From: Asterella californica
Taxonomy: Eukaryota > Streptophyta > Marchantiopsida > Marchantiales > Aytoniaceae
DNA length: 64,000 nucleotides
Direction of reading: 5' to 3'
Assembly (NCBI GenBank): GCA_036924285.1
Contig: JAYKYS010000009.1
Coordinates: forward strand, 18,146,001 to 18,210,000
In this document: piece by piece, positions 35,151 through 45,162 of the stretch
Layout: each line of letters begins with the position of its first letter
How positions within the stretch are numbered: the stretch's first letter is position 1
The notes under the pieces: model-generated
Seen by the model: only the letters and a program-made list of their open reading frames with translations
Databases searched by the model: none
What the model was told of the DNA's origin: nothing
Made by a program: the position numbers and the translations under genes

Positions 35151-35376
35151 TTAAGAGAAGCTTGAAACCTTCAGTCCCATTAAATAAAGGAAGAAAGTCT
35201 GGCCAAGCGCAAGTTGATTCTTTTTTATCAAGCAAGAAGATGGAGAGACAGACCCGGTAGCGCCACAACACACTGGATGCAAAAAACTATATGAAAGTCG
35301 TAAGTATCATGCTATGCTAAATATGAGCTCTATACCTAACCCTAAAAAGTTGATCTTTCTGGAGATGGCTAAATAC

Positions 35377-35567
35377 CAAGGGTCCAGCATCGTCCTCATA
35401 AGCATCCTCTAGTTCTGTGCGGTAGGCAATATGTCTCCACAAAGCTTGATATTCTCAGATACAGCTCGCCGATAGAAGACTTTTTCATCAGAGCACTGAA
35501 GTCAAGCTTCGCGCTCTCACATCTAGCGATTTCATTAATAAGTCCCATGATTGTCTCCGCATTGTAT
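35377..35567 (-). pseudogene. DRMY1-type MYB-like protein fragment, broken
   Basis: One exon-like piece has an AG acceptor before 35,567 and a GT donor after 35,377. It starts RYNAETIMGLINEIARCES then KLDFSALMKKSS, as in plant DRMY1/DP1 MYB-like proteins (nuclear growth regulators), whose next segment normally reads REYQ-LWRH. Here the frame shifts after KKSS. In the shifted frame the Arg codon is TGA, followed by EYQALWRHIAYRTEL. One frameshift and one stop at a likely CGA-to-TGA change make it a pseudogene. No other exons were found within 1 kb either side. Family assignment is from memory. Confidence 0.7.
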
Positions 35568-36889
35568 CTGCCACAAAGAATGCATAAAGCAGGTACCAAC
35601 CCATAAACACGTGCAACAAAGCAATAAACAAAACAAAACAGATCAAGAACAAACGTTACCAACGTACTAATCATTTCTTGTACGTGCATCAATAATAACA
35701 CGAACATCAGGTACAAAGTCAATATCTTAACTACTCCCGTTTTCTACATGTAACGTGACTGCGCAGGTCAAAGGAGACTCACTAGAACGAGGTCTTTTAT
35801 CTCCTATATTGTCTATACAGGAAGGATATCCAGTGCTGAACGTATAGACACGTCACGAATTCAAGAATATATCCAAGTTCATTCTGAGCTTAACAATGAA
35901 AGAAATCCTCGAAGAATCCGTGAAAACTTAGGATACATGTTAAAGCATGGAGTTAGAATATAAAAGAAACATTTAAGAAGTGTACCGCTCTGCCAAAGGT
36001 CCGAAACTCAAAAGACGCTAGAAATTCATGCTAAACCGCCGAGCCTAATTGAAGTAACCAACTGGTGACTTCCGAGGAGCGAAATGAACTCAACGGCAAT
36101 TAGAGAATAAAAGAAACAGAGAGAAGGATGATTACGGAGTTCAGCTCTTGCTTTCACGAATAGTGAGCCTACAGATCGAGAGAATTGGCTCTAAGTCGCT
36201 TGGAGCAGTATGAGGACAGAGCCGGTAAGGCATATCTTCCCACAACGTTCCAGCAACAACACAGCATTGTGCAAACTCCTCTCACCAAGAAATGATGTCA
36301 GTACCACCTCTTGAAGATCACGTCATAGGTCAATAATGTTTAAACCCTTTGTCCTATTTTTTGCGAGCTGGCTCCGAAGCACCCATGTTTACAGTGACCA
36401 AAAAGTATGTTTAGAACTTTTAGTAAAAACGACATGTTCATGTTCCTCATGAAAGAACAGGAAATTGACTTGTAAATCACGAGGGCACTGCTTCGTCTAG
36501 CAACAACGGAGAAGGCTTATACTCTCAGGAATTGACGTCTCGCAACATTCCTCATATAATTCTTACTGCACGGCTTGTGATGGAGGAAAAAATGCAGTGA
36601 TACCCAGCTCCGAATTGTGAGGCAACCGACTAGTAGCAGGGAGTCAAGAAAACATTAAATGGGCTCAAAACCGTAACCTCATAAAGTTCCGGATAGGATA
36701 ATTTATCCGTCAGCTTAAATTGACTTAATCGTCCAACATTTGTCTAAACAACTTTGACTAACCCAAAAGTCTATCATCTAAGAGCTAGAAGGTGAAATCG
36801 AAATAAACAAAACAACAACCTCTTCGAGCATTACCTCATCAAAATTTGGATGTCAACCCAAAGCAGTAGAGGAAGTTTGGAAGAATGCA

Positions 36890-37597
36890 CTGACCAAGCA
36901 TCTCGTCCGTGACGTTCTTGAAGGGAGTCCCCTTCATCTGTAGCTGACGCGTAACTGTATCAAGTGGATAGCACATTATGGTCGTACAAGTCGATGATGC
37001 TAGTGCTATCAGAAAGGAAGCTTCCGGCCTCTTCTTGATGTCCGCTGGAAGAGACTTTTTTACCCTACAGCCCAATTGACGTTAAGGTGGTGCTCGATAT
37101 TTTTCTCGTCCAATATAAGCTAGCCGAAAGGACGACCGTAGATTGGCCTGAGGCTAAACAGTCACACTTATAAATCAAAGGCTCATGAATTCAATGCGAT
37201 TTATGGAGCGATGACGGATAGAGAATGTCATAAACCTTTGGTAAAAGGAAGTAAAACCTTCCTCTCTCAACATATTCAAAGCAACCTGCAATAACGACCA
37301 CATGTTTGAATATACAATCCTCATATGCAATAAGCTTGTAAAATGTCTTCTCGATACTTGAAATACGGACGTGAGTACATGCTCTGCAACGAAAGAATAC
37401 CTGAGTCATTATCTTGGAGCTTGGGTCAATCGTCATTCGTAGATGTAGGATATCCAAAAGATACGTCACCTGGTTGTACCGGAACAAAGTATTAAAATGT
37501 GTGCATCAAAAAGCATGCTAGCAGTCATCCCTGCACATGCACCTGCCGCAAGACGACTTAGAATAGGGAGCTCATCATTATCACCTTTTAGCAATCT
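36890..37597 (-). pseudogene. Plastid ADP/ATP carrier-type (TAAC-like) pseudogene
   Basis: Carrier-family exons appear in order on the minus strand: 37597-37511 (LSRLAAGACAGMTASML), 37469-37401 (TYLLDILHLRM...TQ), from 37285 (VALNMLREEG) and 37075-36898 (KKSLP then CYPLDTVTRQLQMKGTP). These match the second and third repeats of plant thylakoid/envelope ADP,ATP carriers. After SFY the frame shifts by one. The shifted frame then reads GL, stop, HSLSVIAP, stop, IALN, where the family has GLGPSLLSIAPYIAIN. The signature prolines and basic residues are also damaged (LLD for PLD, PLDTVT for PLDTIR). A 41-nt stretch without a GT donor interrupts the second helix. The first repeat and C-terminus are absent. 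Introns are retained, so it is not a processed copy. Confidence 0.8.
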
Positions 37598-37739
37598 CTG
37601 CAGAGAAGATTCAAGTGACAAGCTAAGAACATAATTAATTTGTTCCCAGCTCCAAACTACATGCATTAGGACTTGGTTGGTAGCAGCAATGATCGAGATA
37701 AAGCAAGCTTGTTGCAGACACTGAGCTGAGTTTTTCTTC

Positions 37740-40600
37740 ACAGCAAAATAAACTCGACGCTAGCGCTTCAAGAACTAGATACTAAACGACGGAGTGCTGG
37801 CTTGCAATATCTACAGCGTGGCTCACGACGCTGCGCTATGTTCAAATTGTAGCAGGGTTAATTTTCGCAACTGGACGACGTAAGAGAATGTACCAAGCAT
37901 GAATGCTTGGTGTATTGGAAATGTAGTGGCCGACATAGGAGCAGAATCTGGAATGAGAAAGTTTACAATCGAGCAATCAGTTTGTCTAAGAATCCGACGG
38001 TATCATCGATGACAAGCGGAGAAGATGACGGATCGAGGACGCGAGCTTCTGTAACTGCTCACGAGGATTCAGTCGACAAGAATAAACTCTTTTCAAGAAA
38101 AAATTCACTAAAAACCAAAAGGACTGTTCGCGCGTCGTTTCTCCTAACGTCCTTTCACATTTGGGTGAACCGACGGATGAAAATTTCTCCGGTTCTTCAG
38201 TTTCTGCAAAATCACCAAACCGACGGTAAGCTATGCGCAAACGCATAGCAATTACTTCCTTTTGAAGTTATGGCTTTTATCCAACCTTAATGTAACTTTG
38301 ATTTTGAAATCCAAATTTCATATCGTTTTTTTCTCAACTTTGATTTCAGAACCGATGTTTGGTACTCACTCCTTGAATAAGAGGTTTGAGAAGCTCGTCG
38401 TGTATTTTGACAGCCTGGCGACTCTAGGCTCAAAGAATACAGTTATGAAACTTAAAGTCTAGCTTTTATATTCCATCGAGTAGTCTATTTTATGTCCACT
38501 TGTCGCATCAAAAAATATTATGTGTCAGCAATGCGGCTTGTCAAGTGGAAGCCATACATGTTGCCATATTAGCACCGACTCGTCATGTCACCAACTCATG
38601 TCAGCACCCTCAATCCACCTCAGCAAAATGCCCGATCAGCAAAAATCTGCCGTCACAAATCATCATGTCATCAAAAATACAAAGTCAGACAACTTTCCAC
38701 ATCAGATTTTCAATGCATGTCACATCATCATTTCATTACCGTCAACTTTAAAAGAAATGGTAGAACTATAATAGAGAGATGTAACTCTATATTTTAATTT
38801 CAGATCCTAATAAGATAATATATAATATACATGGTGTGTTTTTTGAGATCAATGACTATCTTGAATATCATTTTTGCCATTTTATGAACCTCTAGATAGG
38901 ATATAGCATACTCATATGATATTTTGCATGCTGAGTGTTTGAATTAGTATATATGAAAATTTACTATTCTCATCCAAAGAATATTACTTACAGTAATTTT
39001 GCGTAAAGCTATTTTACACCAATGGAACACTAATTCACGGTGTATAATTATAAACGTTAAGTTTATCACTGTTGTCTAGTTGCATTCCGTTGTTTAGTTT
39101 TAACATGCCTATCAGTTTTCAGTGATGACTGATAAGTACTTGTTAGTACGAGTTTTGTTTATTAAGGGTCCATTCTAAAGATGTTTCCGACTGAAGTTGT
39201 TTCTTCTCGCTTCTTCTTCGACCCACGTCATGTTTGGAACAAATATAGCATTTTGATTGATGTAGTATTAAAATCTTAAAAAATTATGCTTTTGATGTCA
39301 AAGAAAAATCTCTTATGCTTGAAAATACACAAAAATAATGAAATTTAAAGCTTTTTTGTCGAATATGTTGGTATTTAGATGGAAAACATCATATTATACT
39401 TTGATATTCGATTGAACCCACATACATGATTTTATTTATTTCTCTACTAAGCTAAACTTTCAAACTTCTACCAGGCTTTGCGGCTCGAGAAAAAGCGAGT
39501 CTAGACTCCTTGTCTCTTTTAAAAAAGAAGCTATAGCTGTCGTTCTCCTCGTCGAGGGACTTCAAAGACTAATTTATATTTTATCACATTTAGAGAATTT
39601 TTGGGACATTTGTTGAAATTCATTTTCCTTATTAAGTTCTTTAATGATGAAGTGTACTAATTTAGACGCTATAGGCTATGAGAATTATAGTGTTTTCTTT
39701 TGTTTTTTTGGCGACAACATGTTATTAACTGAGTCACCCTCCAAACGGATCGAACACAACATCCCAAACCAGTTGAGCCAATGGCATGACAAACAAGTGA
39801 GAGGTGGAAGTCAAACAAATTATATAGTTCATCAAAGAACCTTGTATCTGAATTTTAACAGAATTATATAGTTTATGTTTTATATAATTCTAAGTATTTA
39901 ATGAAAACATATGTTTTAGAACAAGTTGACTTACACTTACAGTTCATGTGAGTGACCACACTACTGGAGAGAGCTCGTGAAGTATAATATAACTTTGCTT
40001 TCCATTGTTGTAAACAAATCTACAATGAGACGAAATGAAGTTTTTAAGATTTCCAAGAATTGATCACAAATCGTAAAGATCGCCTTAGCATGTACACCAT
40101 CTGATAAGTGATATGTGGATCATTTCTAAAACTTGAGTAACTACTTCATGACAAAATATAGATACACATGAACTAGAATACATTGCGTACATAAAAAAAT
40201 CAAATCTATATTGTTATTGTTATAGTGAAATTATGATTATAACTATGGTGTTTTGAATGGTAAACTTAATCGAGTTCATATGAAATGGTATGAGTTAGAT
40301 ACACTCAAGAAATATCACACCGTAATATACATTCGAAAGAAATATGCATACAAAAACAATCTTAATGCATAACACTATGATCATTAAGAAAACCATTCAA
40401 TAAATTATTTACAACTCAAGATAAGTCATTTTCTCTGATTACTTACCCATCAATGGAAGTCATCATTTCATACTAAAAACTCATATTGTTCATGACATCG
40501 TCTAGAGACGATGAGGTCATGTTTGAACACATTTTTTGTGAAGTCACGTATAGAAAAACACAAGGCTATTGATTTAAAGATAGCGTAGTAGTGTGCAAGA
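37740..40600. other. No supported gene; repeat-rich spacer
   Basis: Opposed open frames at 37,907-38,248 and 37,986-38,246 overlap on both strands, and neither has a known motif. They could include the decayed first exon of the carrier pseudogene, which is transcribed leftward. Two TCAG-centred palindromes lie at 38,294 and 38,336. The rest is AT-rich with nothing identified. Confidence 0.4.
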
Positions 40601-40836
40601 AAGGTGACAAGCTGAAGTGGAGAATGCTCTGACCCTAAACCCTTTTTTTCTATACCATAAAACTATATCCAGACTTCAAATGCTTGTATTATTCTCATTC
40701 TTATCCAAATCCAATTATTTTTGTTGCATTTGGAAACCCTTCATTCTATTTCCAACGATATACACTGACTCAAGACTGACATTTCTTACCAAAGTTACGA
40801 GCAATTGAAGTTGTCTTTTTTCGAAGTATGTTTTGT

Positions 40837-41121
40837 AACCTCAATTTCAGACACGAGGATTACATTTGACCCTTGAGTCACAAACCTTGATTTCAGAATT
40901 GAGGTTTGGATCCCAAAATGCAACTCACATCTAGAACTTAATCACTTTAAAAGTAATATTTATAGTAAATATCTCTCTTCTGTTTTTTACTTCTTCTTTT
41001 TTGTTACTTCTCCACCCAAACTCCACACAAAACTTGATTTCAGAATCAAATGCTAGACCTGAATCTTGTAAGGTAGCTGGATCCAAAGTAACCCTCCAAC
41101 TTCTATTTTAGAATAGAAGTT
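40837..41121. repeat. Four TCAG/TTAG-centred palindromes
   Basis: Members lie at 40,837, 40,883, 41,031 and 41,098, each 24 bp with 10-base arms. The last is perfect: AACTTCTATT pairs with AATAGAAGTT around TTAG. Those at 40,883 and 41,098 are followed by TTGGA or TGGA and a short C-rich word. Confidence 0.8.
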
Positions 41122-41519
41122 GGACTCCAAACTAGTCTCTTCACCTCTTGAACTTAAAAAACATGTAAATCCCTTCTTATAGCTCAAAACATAACAAAAA
41201 TGATGGCTTTGTAAATCTCTTGAAAACCCATTTACTTAGATACCCAGATCTTCCTAACTGACACCCACAACAAACATGTCATGGATTTATCTGACCATCG
41301 GACTAGTCGTATACTGAGCAGTGACGAAAGTGCAGATTTTGTTTTGACATCGAGTTGCACTCTTTATATTATTCGCTACATGAGTTGCACTTTACGATCC
41401 TCATTTGGGTTATGGTTATCTGATCATTTGAGCTAGTGATGTATAGAGAGAAAACGTCGATACGACGGAGATAATGCGATTGTAGATACATGATATTTAT
41501 AAGTTTAGATTCAGAGATT

Positions 41520-41960
41520 GGATTAGAGATTTTGAGTGCAGTTTACAGATGACTTGTGGTTGTTTTTCAGTTTTGTAAGATAGTGTGGAAGTGTACATAA
41601 AGTGAGGCTTGGATATTTGAAGTTCTAGTGGTTGTGTTTCTTCCTCTTGTCTTGTTATTGCCCATGATATCTCTATAGTCAAGAATCCCACGTTTTATTC
41701 GACAACTTTCACGTGCAAAATTTGTACAATATGATATCATTTTTTGCAAGAAGAGATAAATCATCTAACTATTTTCAAAATCGTAAAAAACAATATGATG
41801 ACCAGTACCGTCGAGATCTTAATTTTATTGTAGGTGAGAAAATCATGTTTTCCACCTATAACCTCTCTCTTCTTCTCGACACTCCCATCCTTAAAATTTC
41901 ACCCAATTGGACAAGATCATTCTCAGTACTCAAAGTTGTTTCTCTATTTGCTTGTGAGTT
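41520..41960 (+). mobile_element. LTR-retroelement-like block, copy 3 (partial)
   Basis: This is co-linear with 2,700-3,000 of copy 1. The shared order is CAGTTTTGT, AGTGTACATA, a GTTCTTC/CTTGTCT stretch, an 'ACATCTCCACAGCCAAGAACC'-like segment (here ATATCTCTATAGTCAAGAATC), CGCAAAATAT and GATATCAT...GAAGAGA. Again copy 1 has C where this copy has T. Only the right part of the block is recognisable. Confidence 0.6.
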
Positions 41961-42779
41961 TGATCTTCTCCACAATATTCGGATCATCTCTTTTTTCACA
42001 TTTCTAAGGTAAAACCTTTTGTGTATAACATTTATTCTTTCCTTATTGTGAACAATCTCCACCTCCATCTCCCCTCATCGATGATCACGTAAAGTTTGAA
42101 GTTGACAAAATGTGTACTAAGCACCAAATCCAACATGGACAACATCTTCATGTGGATATAAGGTTTTATGAAAATGATATCTTCTTCATGATGTAATGTT
42201 GGAATCATCCATTAATTTTCGTAACTTTCTAGAGCTCATATAAAGAGTTCAAACGATTATCAAGTGACGAAGACTTCATCAACTAGCGAAAGGAGAATAT
42301 GTAATACGCATTTGCATAAGTATAATCTTAGACATTACATTACAAATTACTTGAAATTATCAAGAGTTAAAACTATATATTATCTATGAAGCTTCGTAAA
42401 GAAAATTGTAGTAAGATACTGATGAAGCTTATATCGTATTGAGTGAATATTGAGGATTGAGGTTGCTTCACAAGGAAGTAGACGGCTAACTTCATGAGAA
42501 AGTTAACAATTATCTTGTGACGGAAATAGACGATCAGCTTCAAGAAAAAACCTTGTACACTCTATATTGTAAATACCAAGGTCCGTGGTCAGCTACGGCA
42601 TTTGAAGTTTCTCTCAATTCTCAATTATTCTCTTAGCTGCACTTTCTAATCCTCTCCTCAGTTTCTGATCTTTTACGTATTGGTTCATAAAGACATCATT
42701 GCTCTTATTCAAGGTCCACTTGCAGTTGCTAGTGCTTATTCACATATGTGGGATTATGATATATATTTTAGCATTGAAT

Positions 42780-43170
42780 CACATGATGAGCAACGAAGAG
42801 GAAGTTCTAATTCATGTGTCGTGACAATACCCTTGTATGAGATGGATGAACGTGGATGACCTTCGCTTTCTTATTGCGGTGCGATACATGATATACTAGA
42901 GGTAGATTTTGAAACTTTTACAATAATCTTCATTAGAGCAAAGTGGTATAAGCTGACTATTGGAGGTGTCAATGCATCTCTCATTCATGATGTTGTGACT
43001 TTGTATGGATTGACACTAGACGTCTACAATATCAACATCAAAGAGAAAGTGAGGTGTGGATTTATCCTTCTAAAGTAGATCAATGCTACTATATATTGTT
43101 GACTGATTGCCACGGATGGAAATTGGTTATTCCAGTATTTTCTCGAGGAAGAAGACCACCAACACTTTAC
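42780..43170 (+). mobile_element. CACTA (En/Spm) transposase relic, DUF4216-like region
   Basis: In one frame the plus strand reads CGAIHDILEVDFETF and IFIRAKWYKL. After a frameshift it reads PSKVDQCYYILLTDCHGW and KLVIP. Plant TNP2-type transposases carry a C-terminal domain with the same order: a YG-I-EI-E-DY segment, F-C-W-, then PSQVDQ-YYV and W-VVIP. Two or more in-frame stops and one shift show it is dead. The rest of the element (DDE core, CACTA ends) was not found. Confidence 0.65.
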
Positions 43171-43239
43171 AATAACATTGAGATGATAATGTTTTTTATA
43201 GATTGCAGCTTTGACAACCACTTTTAGTCCCAATCGACA

Positions 43240-44760
43240 TAAAAGTCTTAACAGATCTCACCTATACGTCATATAATGTTTGAATCTGTTATGTCATATT
43301 ACAAAAGTGAATGAGTATCTCGTAGTCAATGACACACCAAAAGGAAGAACGCATCACAAATTACAAATTACAACATATGATCATGTATGACATGTCAAAA
43401 GAAGGAATATGCAACAGAAAACAAGTTAAACCATATGATCATATAAGACATGTCTTTTGTGATAACTCAATATCATTGAGATACCGTATTTCTAATGCAT
43501 GATCTCTCCCAAGAAAAAACATGTGACACAACACATGTCATATTGTAAGACGTGTGTTGTGTGAAAACTTATTATATTTGAGATGTAATACATATTATGA
43601 CATATTTGAAGTCATGACATATCAACATTCAATCGCATTACATTATATCACATCTTAGATGTCATTAGTGCATCGTATATCACAATAGACAAATATTGTC
43701 AACTGAATGATGTAACAACATAGCTACATAAAATTGCCACGATTCAATGATTTAACAATGTAGCAACATAATATTTATCTCATCAATATGACCTACAATA
43801 AATCAAATTTCTTGTAATGGTTCGTATTGTATGATACAAATGTATGACATGTGAGTAGTCATAATAAATCTCTACAATTTTCCATGATTGTCAATGTGAC
43901 GTATGAATTGACATCATATTTTATGACTTATAAGAAGTCATACATGGTACCACAATTCTAGTAGTGTCGCTCACCCTTGGTGCTTACACAACTCTCTAAT
44001 CACTATGATCGTCATCTTTTAAAAGATAATCCTCATATGTGCATAAGGATGAGCTCTAGTTGAATAGAGGTTCATCTCTTAAGAGACGTTGGTGCTTATA
44101 TAACTCTCTAATCATCATTCTTATCGTCGTCATTTTTATACATCGACTCTCATATATGCATAAGATTGAGCTCTCGTTCAACCAGCTCATAAGGTGATGT
44201 CTTACACATTACTTCTCTCATTAATCACCTGTTAGGAGATTTTGAAACTTTATGCCATGACATATGAAAGCATATGAAACTTTTATACATATATTCTTTT
44301 TGTATTTATGTTCCCTTATGTAGCTTATATATCCATCCCTTCTTTGACTAATCCAATGTCTTTGATGTTATCATCCTAGTATGACGTCTTTTTATCGAGT
44401 GTGATCTCAAATTCCTCAACATGACATCATCTTCCCTAGTGTGACCTCATCATCGCGACATGACATCATCTCTCTCAACCTAGTCGTGCTGTGGATTGAC
44501 TAGTGGACGAAAAAGAGATTGGGAGACAACTTTTATCCAAACTTGTACAAAAATGTGAATATGAGAACACATTGTGTAGAGCTAGATGAGTCGTACGAGA
44601 TTGATCTTTTAATCATCACAACGAGCTCATATTAAAGAAGTTACGGAAGTTAGAAGATTAACACGCTCTTAACACCTCCATTGGAAAAAAATAATTATAT
44701 TGTATCGGACACAAAGATAAAATATAAGTAAACATGTATCACTTTAAGTCTTATTGCGTT
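43240..44760. other. AT-rich repeat DNA with ATGACATG words
   Basis: Words such as GACATGTC, ATGACATCATC and CATATGATCAT recur. A near-palindrome of ACACAACACATGTC and AGACGTGTGTTGTGT lies at about 43,528-43,563. GATATCA/TGACATCATC runs fill 44,340-44,480. No gene was seen, and this could be a foldback-type element. Confidence 0.4.
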
Positions 44761-44782
44761 CACTCATTTTTCGATTATCCAC

Positions 44783-44870
44783 CTCTTCCATCTGCTGCAT
44801 TCTCCATGAAGATGGAAGAGTGCAGCAGGCTTTAATTTACTACTTAACGCTTCTGTCAGAAAGGTTTTGA
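44783..44870. repeat. Interleaved hairpins (A-B-A'-B' order), dispersed family
   Basis: CTCTTCCATC (44,783) pairs with GATGGAAGAG (44,811). CTGCTGCA (44,792) pairs with TGCAGCAG (44,821). Because the arms alternate, a pseudoknot-type fold is possible. The TAATTTA-TACTTAA tract that follows is shared with copies near 28,917, 45,650 and 56,345. Confidence 0.75.
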
Positions 44871-45120
44871 TATAAATTAATTTATTGATTATATTAATTC
44901 TTTGAGTAAGTAAGTTGTCGCACTTGGAGACACGTTGGTCTAGGGTTCATTTATGGGTTTTGTCTGGATGCATCTGCAATTATCCGTGTGATTATTATAT
45001 AATAGTTATATAATAATAGGAATTTCATAAAAAATTTATTATATAATTTGTGTAGAACACGTACACTTCTTCTGATAAATTTCAAAAGTTCCCCCCAGGT
45101 GGCTGAGCACGCTTATGTAT

Positions 45121-45162
45121 ATATACATCCCAACTCATAATGATATGAGTTGGGATGTATAT
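45121..45162. repeat. Perfect 18-bp inverted repeat
   Basis: ATATACATCCCAACTCAT at 45,121-45,138 pairs without mismatch with ATGAGTTGGGATGTATAT at 45,145-45,162, with a six-base loop. No mobile-element context could be fixed. Confidence 0.9.

Noticed and set aside
37907..38248. 113-codon plus-strand open frame
   Set aside because: The opposite strand is open over the same bases and no domain is visible. It is more likely a shadow or a relic of the leftward carrier pseudogene's first exon.
34051..41121. Palindromes considered as a CRISPR-like or terminator array
   Set aside because: Spacing is irregular over 7 kb, the repeats are not identical, and the context is eukaryotic.
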